From a bacterium (lineage in GTDB: Bacteria > Verrucomicrobiota > Verrucomicrobiia > Limisphaerales > UBA8199), in the NCBI GenBank assembly GCA_021784555.1, contig JAJYHY010000034.1, positions 1 to 38,450 on the forward strand: DNA of 38,450 nt, given 5' to 3'. Below are positions 24,060-31,554 of the stretch, in pieces (positions within the stretch are counted from its first letter, which is position 1; each line of letters starts with the position of its first letter). The notes below the pieces were generated by a model. It searched no databases. It saw only the letters and a program-made list of their open reading frames with translations, and was not told the DNA's origin. The position numbers were made by a program, and so were the translations under genes.

Positions 24060-24716
24060 ATGCCTAACCCCGCCCTTCCCACCGACCGCCTCCAAAAACT
24101 CTTCCGGCGTCGCAAATGCTGGCGCCTCAACCAACTGGCCCAGAGCCTGGACTACGCCCTCATCTCCGTGCGCCGCTTCCTCAAGCAGGTCGGCTATTTC
24201 CGAAGCTATACCCACAACGGCCAGTGGTACACCGCGCGCGACTCCCCGCGCTTCGACCGCGATGGACTCTGGCATTTCAAAGGCATCGGTTTCTCCAGGC
24301 ACGGCAGCCTCACCCGCACCCTCGCTCGCCTGATCGCCCGCAGCCCCAGCGGACTCTCCGCCGGCCAACTGAGCCAGAAGTTGCAGCACCCCTGCCACGC
24401 CGTCCTCACCCAGTTGCACCAGGCCGGCCGAGTGGACCGGCTCCAACTCGCCGGCCAATTCCGTTACCTGGCCGCCGACCCCGCCCTCAACCGTCACCAG
24501 CGCCAGCAGGCGCCACTGCCCTCCGAAACCAGCGGCCCACTGAACACTCAAACCGCCCTTTGGGTCCTGGTCGAATACATCAAAAACCCCGCCCTGAACT
24601 TCCAGGACCTCGCCGCCCTCCTCCAAGAACAGCGAAAGGTGGCCGTGAGTCCCGAGGCCATCGAGCGGTTCTTCCACGAGCACGGTTTAAAAAAAACGCC
24701 CGGAGCACCGAGTTGA
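24060..24716 (+). CDS. IS-encoded DNA-binding (HTH) ORF A
   Basis: The 218-residue basic protein from ATG 24060 (MPNPALPTDRLQKLFRRRKC) looks DNA-binding. An N-terminal segment LNQLAQSLDYALISVRRFLK has HTH spacing, and a second winged-helix-like region LSAGQLSQKLQHPCHAVLTQ follows about residue 100. The end LAALLQEQRKVAVSPEAIER is another helical unit. It stops at 24714-24716 shortly after an A8 run where ribosomes could shift to the transposase frame. Alone it may act as a regulator or inhibitor; fused, it would be the DNA-recognition part of the transposase. Confidence 0.75.
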   Translation: MPNPALPTDRLQKLFRRRKCWRLNQLAQSLDYALISVRRFLKQVGYFRSYTHNGQWYTARDSPRFDRDGLWHFKGIGFSRHGSLTRTLARLIARSPSGLSAGQLSQKLQHPCHAVLTQLHQAGRVDRLQLAGQFRYLAADPALNRHQRQQAPLPSETSGPLNTQTALWVLVEYIKNPALNFQDLAALLQEQRKVAVSPEAIERFFHEHGLKKTPGAPS

Positions 24717-24726
24717 AAACGCTCCG
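24689..24726 (+). promoter_or_regulatory. Programmed -1 ribosomal frameshift signal
   Basis: In the ORF A frame the codons TTA AAA AAA ACG give the slippery heptamer A_AAA_AAA (24689-24695) in a run of eight A. Five bases later a perfect 6-bp stem CGGAGC (24701-24706) / GCTCCG (24721-24726) can form with a 14-nt loop. A -1 shift leads straight into the open transposase frame and would give an 827-residue fusion. The ORF A stop and a TTG start for ORF B (TTGA overlap) lie inside the loop, so reinitiation is the alternative. Confidence 0.7.
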
Positions 24727-26542
24727 CCTGCTCCAGGATTATCAACGGAGCTTGGCGCGCGAGAGTTCCCCGCTCTGCCTCTTTGCCCACCCGCCGACCT
24801 TGTCCTTTGGTCCAACCCAAAGCCATTGCCCCACCTGCCAGGCGCCCTTGCGCGTTTACAAGACTCAGTGTCGGGGCATTGGGTCGCTGAGCCTGGGCAG
24901 CTTCACCGCCCGCCAAATCTTCCTGCACTGCGGGCGTTGCGATAACGACACCATTTACGGGCCACAGGCCCTGGACCGATTGGCGCCCGCGGGCGGGGTC
25001 TTTGGCTATGACGTGCTGGTCTTTGTGGGCCAGGCGCTGTTTCTGCGCCACCGCCAAGCGGAGGAAATCGTTGAGGAACTGCACGGACGGCGTGTGAACC
25101 TCAGCCTCAGTGAGGTGGGTTACCTGGCCCGGAAGTGTGTGGTGTATCTGGCCCTGGCTCACCGGGAGTCGGCGCCCGCCCTCCAGCAAGCCATGCGCGC
25201 CCAGGGCGGCTACATCCTTCACCTGGATGGCACCGGCCAGGGCGGCGGGCTCCGGCTCATGAGCAGCCTGGACTCCCTCTCCCAAATCGTGCTGGGCAAC
25301 GTAAAACTGCCCTCCGAGAAGACCGAGCAGATCGTCCCCTTCCTGCAAGAGATTAAGCGCCGCTACGGCGTGCCCCTGGCCGCGGTACACGACATGGGCG
25401 CCGGCATCCTGGCCGCCATCGAGCAGGTTTTTCCTGGCCTGCCCGACTTCATCTGCCACTTCCATTTCCTGCGCGACCTGGGCAAAGACTTGCTGGAAGC
25501 CGACTACGACACCATCCGCCAGCGATTGCGCCAGCTCGGCGCCACCGAGCGCCTGCTCCGTCAGGCTCGCCGCCTCAAAAGCGTCATCGACTCACTCCCC
25601 GGCGGGGTGGAGAGTTTTTGTGGCAGCGTGCAGGCTCAGACTCTGCCCGCGGAGCGGCTGGAGAGCTTTCCGCTGCTCTGCGCTTATGCCCTGATCCAGT
25701 GGGTGCTGGAGGGCAAGGCCCAGGGTGATGGCTACGGCTTCCCCTTTGACCGGCCTCACGTGGAGTTCGCCAGGCGGCTCCAGGTCATGGATCAGAAACT
25801 GGAGCAAATCAAAGACGTCCACCTGCGCGGCCAGTGGGCGGACAACAAGCCGCTCTTCAAGCCCTCCTGCGCCATGAAGGCTACCGCCGCCGATGCGGGC
25901 CTGCCAAGAATGCTGGAGCGGGTCGCCCCTAAGATGGAAGTGTTCGACCAATTGCGCCAGGCCATGCGCATTGCCCAAGTCGATGGCGCGGCGGGCCTCA
26001 ACTCGGGCAGCGACCCCGTGGCCATGGCGCCCATGCAAAGGGCCGTCGAGCACTTTCGCCAGCAATTAACCTCCCGCTCCGATTATGCTTCCAGTCCCCA
26101 CTGGAAAGCCATGGTCGGGCAGATCGACAAATACTGGGATAAGCTCTTTGCCGACCCATTGCCCGTGTCCGCTCCCAGCGGCGTGCGCCTCATCTTCATC
26201 CAGCCTCAGCGAACCAACAACATCCTGGAGCGCTTCTTTCGCGATTGGCGCCACGGCGCCCGCCGCCGAACCGGGCAGAACTCCATCAGCCGATTCCTGC
26301 AAAGCATGATCGCCGACACCCCCTTGGTGCGAAATCTCCAAAACCCTCGCTACCTCAAAATCCTGCTCAACGGCCAAACCACACTCGAAGAACGCTTCGC
26401 CCAAATTGACATCGAAACGGTGCGCCAGGAATTTCGGGCCGCTCAGAGTTCAGTGGAGAAAGTCCCTTCACAAATCCGGCGGCTCATCGCCCTGCCCGAC
26501 TTCCCGAAAACAGTCTGCCGTCTATTCCAAAAGGCCGCCTGA
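24713..26542 (+). CDS. DDE-type transposase-like ORF B
   Basis: From the TTG at 24713 the frame gives 609 residues; by frameshift it would be fused to ORF A. A zinc ribbon is present (CPTC at 39-42, CGRC at 72-75). A putative DDE catalytic core follows: Asp172 in HLDGTGQG, Asp227 in AVHDMGAG, Cys248/His249 in ICHFHFLRDLGKDLL and Glu506 in TNNILERFFRDWRHG. This layout is like MULE/ISL3-type transposases, with a large insertion before the Glu. A basic end (GARRRTGQNS) and helical tail close it. I do not recognise a named IS family. The frame is intact, so the element may be active. Confidence 0.78.
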   Translation: MKTLRLLQDYQRSLARESSPLCLFAHPPTLSFGPTQSHCPTCQAPLRVYKTQCRGIGSLSLGSFTARQIFLHCGRCDNDTIYGPQALDRLAPAGGVFGYDVLVFVGQALFLRHRQAEEIVEELHGRRVNLSLSEVGYLARKCVVYLALAHRESAPALQQAMRAQGGYILHLDGTGQGGGLRLMSSLDSLSQIVLGNVKLPSEKTEQIVPFLQEIKRRYGVPLAAVHDMGAGILAAIEQVFPGLPDFICHFHFLRDLGKDLLEADYDTIRQRLRQLGATERLLRQARRLKSVIDSLPGGVESFCGSVQAQTLPAERLESFPLLCAYALIQWVLEGKAQGDGYGFPFDRPHVEFARRLQVMDQKLEQIKDVHLRGQWADNKPLFKPSCAMKATAADAGLPRMLERVAPKMEVFDQLRQAMRIAQVDGAAGLNSGSDPVAMAPMQRAVEHFRQQLTSRSDYASSPHWKAMVGQIDKYWDKLFADPLPVSAPSGVRLIFIQPQRTNNILERFFRDWRHGARRRTGQNSISRFLQSMIADTPLVRNLQNPRYLKILLNGQTTLEERFAQIDIETVRQEFRAAQSSVEKVPSQIRRLIALPDFPKTVCRLFQKAA

Positions 26543-26577
26543 CCGTAAAACCCAACTGAGTTTTGTGGTGATAGTTT

Positions 26578-26670
26578 GTTTTCAATCAAAGTCGCCGCCA
26601 AGTCAATTTGCTCCTCGCCCAAGAACTTCTCCAAAACAGCTCCAGATGATGGATGTTCATCATGAAGCAT
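26578..26670 (-). pseudogene. 5' end of an ORF cut by the insertion element
   Basis: Directly after the glycosyltransferase stop (26671) an ATG opens MLHDEHPSSGAVLEKFLGE, EQIDLAATLIEN and then runs into the right end of the insertion element. The 31 codons outside the element look like a real gene start (helical, acidic), perhaps co-transcribed with the glycosyltransferase. The remainder is not found beyond the other end of the element. Confidence 0.4.
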
Positions 26671-27816
26671 CTACTTGGCAGCTATTGGTTCGGCCAGAGG
26701 TTCGCGCTTCCTCGGAGGTGCGCGCCCAGCGGCCCTGTCTTCCAGCCAATCGCAGGCGGGGGGAAGAATTCGGCTCCAGTGAAAGGCCCGCGTGCGCTCG
26801 CAGGCTTTGACGCGGAACCGTTCATAATGGTCCGGCGTCTCGAGGAGTTTCAGGATGGCGTCGGCGACCGACTCCGGTGTTTCCTCGCGGGTGACCAGCC
26901 CAGTCTCATCGTGAATGGTTGAATCTACCAGTCCATCGACCGGGTACACCACCGCCGGGGTTCCCATGGCGTTGGCTTCCAGCACGTTCAGCCCCCACCC
27001 TTCCCGGACGGAAGTGTGGACGAGGAGGTGCGCCTGGCGAAGCCGACGGTCTTTCTCAGTTTCGGAAAGGAGTCCTGCAAAGGTTACGGCTTCATGCAGT
27101 TGCAGCCGGTTGACCAGGTCGCGCAGGACACTCTCGAAGACTCCACCTCCGACAATGGTCAGCCGGGCACGGACCCCGCGATCGAGCAGGATTTTCACCG
27201 TCCGGACGGCGTGGCTGATGCGTTTGTTGGGGGCCAGGCGCGAGACGGCGATCAACTCCAGAGGCTGCGCGAGCGGCTTGGGTTCGAGCTGGGAGAGCGG
27301 CTCGAGGTCAATGCCATAATGGATGACGGTTACATCGCGGACACCCCGCCGGCGCAGCGCTCTCTCAGTCGATTCGGAGCCTACCCAGAAGGGTATCTTC
27401 CGGTAGAGGCCGTGCATGAATCGTTCCTGCCACCGCCCGATGGTGGCCAAGGGCCATGAGTAAAACGTCCCCCAGATCGGGCCAAGGACCTCGTGCAGGT
27501 ACGCCACGCAGTTTGTCCCGCACCACCAGGGCGCAAACCAAGGGACGCCGTGATGCTGATCAACGACGAGGTCGAAGGGCTTCTGCCGCCGATACCACTG
27601 CACCGCCTTCACGACCGAAGAGCCGCGCCCCCCACCTCGAACCACTTGGATACCCTGGATGACCTCCTCCGGCGCCGCACCCGGAAAATCGTTGGCAAAC
27701 CAATAGACCTCGTGGCCGTGCTCCTTGAGAGCGGTCCAATAAGCTTGCGTGACCCGTTCAGCGCCGCCGGCCAGCGGGTTTTTTGGATCGCGCCAGTTGA
27801 GCATCAGAAATCGCAT
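26671..27816 (-). CDS. GT4-family glycosyltransferase
   Basis: The 381-residue protein from ATG 27816 starts MRFLMLNWRDPKNPLAGGAE, the Gly-rich acceptor loop of GT-B glycosyltransferases. It has the GT4 donor-site features LIAVSRLAPNKRISHAVRT, RLTIVGGGVFESVL and EGWGLNVLEANAMGTPAVVY (the E-x7-E motif). It transfers an activated sugar to a glycan or lipid acceptor at the cytoplasmic face; donor and acceptor cannot be inferred. It is the only sugar-polymer gene on this strand here; the downstream gene is cut by the insertion element. Confidence 0.88.
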   Translation of the reverse strand: MRFLMLNWRDPKNPLAGGAERVTQAYWTALKEHGHEVYWFANDFPGAAPEEVIQGIQVVRGGGRGSSVVKAVQWYRRQKPFDLVVDQHHGVPWFAPWWCGTNCVAYLHEVLGPIWGTFYSWPLATIGRWQERFMHGLYRKIPFWVGSESTERALRRRGVRDVTVIHYGIDLEPLSQLEPKPLAQPLELIAVSRLAPNKRISHAVRTVKILLDRGVRARLTIVGGGVFESVLRDLVNRLQLHEAVTFAGLLSETEKDRRLRQAHLLVHTSVREGWGLNVLEANAMGTPAVVYPVDGLVDSTIHDETGLVTREETPESVADAILKLLETPDHYERFRVKACERTRAFHWSRILPPACDWLEDRAAGRAPPRKREPLAEPIAAK

Positions 27817-28014
27817 GTGCTATAGCGCCTCCTTATACACCAAAATATACACCAAAAACAACTCAATTTCAGCGAGCCGTCGGGGTCAGGGCGCACGACA
27901 AAATTCTTCGTTTCCTTCGTTTTCTTGGTGTACAAACGCGCTTGCACGACATCAAACTGGCCCACGGGCTCGCGCCGATGATCCTTCCCGGCGCGAACCG
28001 CGAGGGCCAAGCGG

Positions 28015-28131
28015 GTTAACAGAAGAAAACCAAGGAAACAAAGGTGAGACCCTTCTCGCATATATGAACCACTATACCATGGGCGCGAAAGGCCGTGTGA
28101 TTTCAGCCACTCGAAGAATTCTGTCGTGCGC
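28015..28131 (-). repeat. Dispersed ~120-bp repeat, inverted copy
   Basis: The reverse complement begins GCGCACGACAGAATTCTTCG and ends TTCTTCTGTTAAC, matching 4540-4663. Small indels at the AT-rich centre show that the copies are old. Confidence 0.8.
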
Positions 28132-28135
28132 CATC

Positions 28136-28206
28136 GGGGTCAGTCCTGCATTTTTTGCCGCCACTTCCCCTTCCACCGTCGCGGAAAAAGATGCAGGACT
28201 GACCCC
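28136..28206 (+). repeat. REP-like hairpin repeat
   Basis: GGGGTCAGTCCTGCATTTTTT (28136-28156 in shortened form GGGGTCAGTCCTGCA) pairs with TGCAGGACTGACCCC (28192-28206); the T and A runs extend the stem with one bulge. Such GGGGTCAGTCCTGCA ends are seen in repeats linked to RAYT-like transposases in this group, in my recollection. No transposase is present here. Confidence 0.7.
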
Positions 28207-28270
28207 AACGCCTCAATTTGGGTGTTTACTTTTTGCCCACCCCAGGCGCACTATGGACGCAATACTCGTT

Positions 28271-29569
28271 ATGAATACGCCAAATGTCACTACACGCCGG
28301 GATTTTCTTAAAACCTCAGCTTTGGTCGGCGGCGCCTTGGCCGCCCCAGCTATCCTCCAGCAAAAACTCTTCGCCCAAGGCGCGACCGGAACGCTCCGGG
28401 TCGGCCTGATCGGTTGCGGCGGCCGCGGTACTGGCGCGGCCAGCCAGGCGCTCGATGCCGATAAAGACACCGTGCTCCACGCGATGGCCGATGTCTTTGA
28501 TGACCAACTCCAGCGCAGCCTCGCTATCCTCAAAAAGCAGCACCCGGACAAAGTCAAGGTGACTCCGGAGACATCTTTCATCGGCCTGGACGCCTACAAG
28601 AAGGTCATTGAAATCTCGGACGTGGTTATCCTGACCACCCCGCCCGGATTCCGTCCGGTGATGCTCCGGGCGGCGGTGGAGGCCGGCAAACATATCTTCT
28701 GCGAGAAACCGATGGCCACGGATGTCCCCGGCATCCGCTCGGTGATGGAGTCGGCCAACCTCGTCCCCGAGAAGAATATTTCCCTGGTGGCCGGGTTCTG
28801 CTGGCGGCGTGATTTCGCGCGGCGTGAGTTCTACAAGCGCATCCACGAAGGGGCCATTGGCGACATTCGCGCCATCTATGCCACCTATTATACCGGCCCG
28901 GTCAGGCCGATGCCCCCCGCCAGCGATCGTCCGGCGGATTACACCGACCTGGAGTGGCAGCTTCGCAACTGGTACAACTTTGTGTGGCTCTGTGGAGACG
29001 GTTATGTCGAACAATGCTGCCACAGCGTCGATAAAGTCGCCTGGGCCTTGAAAGACCAGCACCCGCTCAAGGCCGTGGCCGTCGGCGGGCGCGGCATACC
29101 TAACAACCAGGGCAACATCTTCGACCACATGTTTGTGGTTTATGAGTTCCCCAATGAGGTGCGCGGATTCGTCGGCCAGCGCCAGGTCTCCAACACCTTT
29201 TCCGAGAACTCCGATTACATCATGGCCTCCAACGGTTTTGGCAAGATCCCCGGCTGGCAGGCGCCCTACTTCGAACGTGATGGAAAGATGTTCTGGCGCT
29301 ATCACGGGCCGAGCAGCGACATGTACCAGGTCGAGCATAACGAGTTGTTTGCCAGCATCCGAAGCGGCAACCATATCAACGACGGCCACTGGATGGCCCA
29401 AAGCACGCTGATGGGCCTGATGGGCCGCATCGCCGCCTACACCGGCAAGGAAGTTACCTGGGAAGAGGCCCTGAATTCCCAGCAGAAACTTGTTCCGGAC
29501 AATCTGACCTGGGACATGAAGCTCCCCATTCGGCCCATGGCAGTGCCGGGCGAAACCCCGCTAGTTTGA
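28271..29569 (+). CDS. Tat-exported Gfo/Idh/MocA-family oxidoreductase
   Basis: The 432-residue protein from ATG 28271 (an ATG at 28253 is possible) begins MNTPNVTTRRDFLKTSALVG, a twin-arginine signal, so the folded protein would be exported with its cofactor. The Rossmann site VGLIGCGGRGTGA (44-56) binds NAD(P). The conserved EKP motif (FCEKPMATD, about 142-150) carries the catalytic Lys, and YVEQCCHSVDKVAWAL lies in the C-terminal sheet domain. These enzymes oxidise or epimerise sugars and inositols. The next gene, 18 bp downstream, is a Tat-signalled sugar isomerase, a frequent pair in Verrucomicrobia and Planctomycetes glycan catabolism. Confidence 0.9.
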   Translation: MNTPNVTTRRDFLKTSALVGGALAAPAILQQKLFAQGATGTLRVGLIGCGGRGTGAASQALDADKDTVLHAMADVFDDQLQRSLAILKKQHPDKVKVTPETSFIGLDAYKKVIEISDVVILTTPPGFRPVMLRAAVEAGKHIFCEKPMATDVPGIRSVMESANLVPEKNISLVAGFCWRRDFARREFYKRIHEGAIGDIRAIYATYYTGPVRPMPPASDRPADYTDLEWQLRNWYNFVWLCGDGYVEQCCHSVDKVAWALKDQHPLKAVAVGGRGIPNNQGNIFDHMFVVYEFPNEVRGFVGQRQVSNTFSENSDYIMASNGFGKIPGWQAPYFERDGKMFWRYHGPSSDMYQVEHNELFASIRSGNHINDGHWMAQSTLMGLMGRIAAYTGKEVTWEEALNSQQKLVPDNLTWDMKLPIRPMAVPGETPLV

Positions 29570-29587
29570 ACCCCAGGAGCTACTCGC

Positions 29588-30496
29588 ATGAACCGCCGCG
29601 AATTCATTAAAGCCGGGTCAGGCGCCCTGACATTGGCCGCGCTGGCGCCTACGGCATTGCGCGCCGAGGAAACAACATCGACCGACGCCCCGGCTAAGCG
29701 CCATCTGGGCAAGGGCATCACTTGGGGCACGGTTGGCGTAAAAGGCTCCGTGCTTGAAAAGATGAAAGCCCTCAAGGAGGCCGGATTTGAAGGGGTCGAG
29801 GTGAACAGCCACATGGACCGGGAGGAAGTCCTGCGGGCGCGGGACGAAACCGGCCTGGTGATTCCGAGCGTGTGCGGGGTTTATCATTGGAGCAAGCCGC
29901 TCACCGATCCCAATCCCGCCGTCCGCCAGGAAGGACTGGAAGCTCTGCGGCACACCTTGCACGACGCCAAGACCTACGGCGCCACGTCGATATTGCTGGT
30001 GCCCGGGGTGGTCACCAAGCAGGTGTCTTACGACCAGGCCTACCAGCGATCGCAGGCGGAGATCCGCAAAGCGGTTCCCTTGGCGGAGGAGCTCGGGGTG
30101 AAAATCGCCGTCGAAAATGTCTGGAACCACTTCCTCCTAAGCCCGCTCGAAGCGGCCCGATTCGTTGATGAATTCAACAGCCCGGCTGTCGGCTGGCATT
30201 TCGATGTCGGCAATGAAGTCAACTTCGGCTGGCCGGAACAGTGGATTCGCATCCTCGGCCAGCGCATCCAAAAGCTCCATATCAAGGAGTACAGCCGCAA
30301 GAAGCGGGACAACGAAGGCCTCTGGAAAGGCTTTGACGTCAAGCTGCTCGAAGGGGACGACGACTGGCCGGCAGTGATGAAGGCCGTCGATGATGTCGGT
30401 TACCATGGCTGGGCAATCACCGAGCAGCCCGGCGGCAACACACCCGAAGGGCTCAGGGACCTCGTCGTGCGTCTCTCCAAGATCATCGCTTGTTGA
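29588..30496 (+). CDS. Tat-exported sugar phosphate isomerase/epimerase (TIM barrel)
   Basis: The 302-residue protein starts at ATG 29588 with AGGAG ten bases upstream. MNRREFIKAGSGALTLAALA is a twin-arginine signal. The xylose-isomerase-like/AP-endonuclease-2 barrel shows VLEKMKALKEAGFEGVEVN, VKIAVENVWNHFL, PAVGWHFDVGNEVNFG (metal-binding His/Asp), KLHIKEYSRK and a terminal WAITEQPGG (metal-binding Glu). It likely interconverts keto- and aldo-sugars handled by the preceding oxidoreductase; the two genes form an operon. Confidence 0.88.
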   Translation: MNRREFIKAGSGALTLAALAPTALRAEETTSTDAPAKRHLGKGITWGTVGVKGSVLEKMKALKEAGFEGVEVNSHMDREEVLRARDETGLVIPSVCGVYHWSKPLTDPNPAVRQEGLEALRHTLHDAKTYGATSILLVPGVVTKQVSYDQAYQRSQAEIRKAVPLAEELGVKIAVENVWNHFLLSPLEAARFVDEFNSPAVGWHFDVGNEVNFGWPEQWIRILGQRIQKLHIKEYSRKKRDNEGLWKGFDVKLLEGDDDWPAVMKAVDDVGYHGWAITEQPGGNTPEGLRDLVVRLSKIIAC

Positions 30497-30554
30497 GGCC
30501 AACGGCGTAAGCGCCTTTCTTGCCGAAGCCGCTCATGTATAATTCTCCGGTCTT

Positions 30555-30668
30555 ATGAGCGCACTGGAAGCGGCGGAAGAAATCCTGGCTAAGCTGACGC
30601 GAGCCGAAAAAGCGCAGTCCTTTGAGTTCTTCAGGACATTTTGCTCTTGGCGGCTTCAGGCACGGTGA
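30555..30668 (+). pseudogene. Possible DUF433-type antitoxin N-terminal remnant
   Basis: A 37-codon frame MSALEAAEEILAKLTRAEKAQ is preceded by TATAAT (30537-30542) and resembles the N-terminal helix of DUF433-linked antitoxins (LE..E..L..L...E..QL). It ends at 30668 inside the 3' end of the convergent gene. Short, so uncertain. Confidence 0.3.
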
Positions 30669-31338
30669 GCTTTGTCGTCCCCACATCCTTGATTTCGACC
30701 GTGGTGGTGCGATCGAGGTCAAAATCGTTGCCATTAAAGTCCATCGTGCCTTTGACCTTGAACTGGTACTTGGTGAGGGCGCCGTCTTTGAGCCAGAACT
30801 TGACTGAGCCGCTCGGATTGCTGACTTCGGGCCCCTCGCCCCCGCCTGGACGGTGCCAAGTCACAAGGTTTTTGACGCCATCAGCCGTCAGATCGCCGGA
30901 ATAGACCCCAGGCTCAGTTTGCTTTGTCTCTTTGGTGCAGGAAACCAGTTGGCGAGCTTCTGCCGCAGGCGCCTTGAAATTCCGGATGAGAATGGCAAAG
31001 AACCGCATGGGGCCCTGGCTGTCCTCCAACTCCGAAAGCGACTGCCAGCCTTCCCCCTCGCGGCTGATCGCCCCTTTCTTTCCTTTTAGAACGACATCGG
31101 TCGCGTTGTCTCCAAAGTGCATGACGAGATACGTAAGACCGCTCTTCTCGGTCTTGCCCTCAGTGGGACCGGGGCGGAAGCGGCTGTCCTCAGGCACTTC
31201 GACGGTGGTCTTCCAACTATAGTTGGGTTGATCGGAGAGAGACTTGATGGCGCTCGTGACGCTTGCCTTAGGACTCGAGTCGGCGGCGTGCAGGGACAAA
31301 CAGACAGCGGCCAGTGCGAACGGGAAAACTCTTTTCAT
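30631..31338 (-). CDS. Secreted hypothetical protein
   Basis: The 235-residue protein from ATG 31338 (AAAGGA seven bases upstream) begins MKRVFPFALAAVCLSLHAAD, a Sec signal peptide with cleavage after AxA. The mature part is beta-rich (NYSWKTTVEVPEDSRF, GLTYLVMHFGDNATDVVLKG, KFWLKDGALTKYQFKVKGTM, TTTVEIKDVGTTKL). Proteins of this kind, with W-K-T repeats of beta strands, are common in Verrucomicrobia and lack a known function. The gene is convergent with the isomerase gene. The upstream extension to 31575 is not supported. Confidence 0.75.
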   Translation of the reverse strand: MKRVFPFALAAVCLSLHAADSSPKASVTSAIKSLSDQPNYSWKTTVEVPEDSRFRPGPTEGKTEKSGLTYLVMHFGDNATDVVLKGKKGAISREGEGWQSLSELEDSQGPMRFFAILIRNFKAPAAEARQLVSCTKETKQTEPGVYSGDLTADGVKNLVTWHRPGGGEGPEVSNPSGSVKFWLKDGALTKYQFKVKGTMDFNGNDFDLDRTTTVEIKDVGTTKLTVPEAAKSKMS

Positions 31339-31554
31339 GGTGTATCCTTTGGGTTGTAATGTGAATGGAGCGGCTAGACTTAAGGTTCCTTCATTATCCA
31401 TGCCCGACATTATCAAATCGAGCGTTGCTCGGGCAAGCAAAAATCGGAGCACGACCAAAAATGGGCGAACGGCGGAATTCGGTCGTGCGTCCGCTCCGGG
31501 GTGGGGAAGAGGTTGCGCTGGACGGCGTCCGGGTTTGCTGCGAGGAGTAAGAGC

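Larger units (their letters stand above)
23793..26577 (+). mobile_element. Two-ORF insertion sequence with 27-bp imperfect TIRs
   Basis: AAACTATCGTCGCAAAAGTC... at 23793-23819 is the inverse of 26551-26577 with about four mismatches in 27 bp. Both ends sit just outside the gene pair 24060-26542, so this is a complete element of about 2.8 kb. It contains an HTH ORF, a DDE transposase-like ORF and a -1 frameshift signal between them. No clear target duplication was seen; the flanks (exonuclease fragment on the left, a cut ORF on the right) suggest rearrangement or deletion at insertion. Confidence 0.75.
27817..28270 (+). other. Intergenic between divergent genes; repeat-rich
   Basis: No gene. 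It holds a short copy of the dispersed repeat (27891-27910), the inverted long copy (28015-28131) and a hairpin repeat (28136-28206). Promoters for the divergent glycosyltransferase and oxidoreductase genes must lie here, but none stands out. Confidence 0.6.

Noticed and set aside
24116..24688. Upstream part of the long plus-strand frame leading into the transposase
   Set aside because: Pro/Arg-rich shadow of ORF A. The frame becomes protein-like only after the slippery run, so the true entry is by frameshift or the TTG at 24713.
28316..29401. 361-codon minus-strand ORF
   Set aside because: Fully antisense to the well-supported Gfo/Idh/MocA gene.
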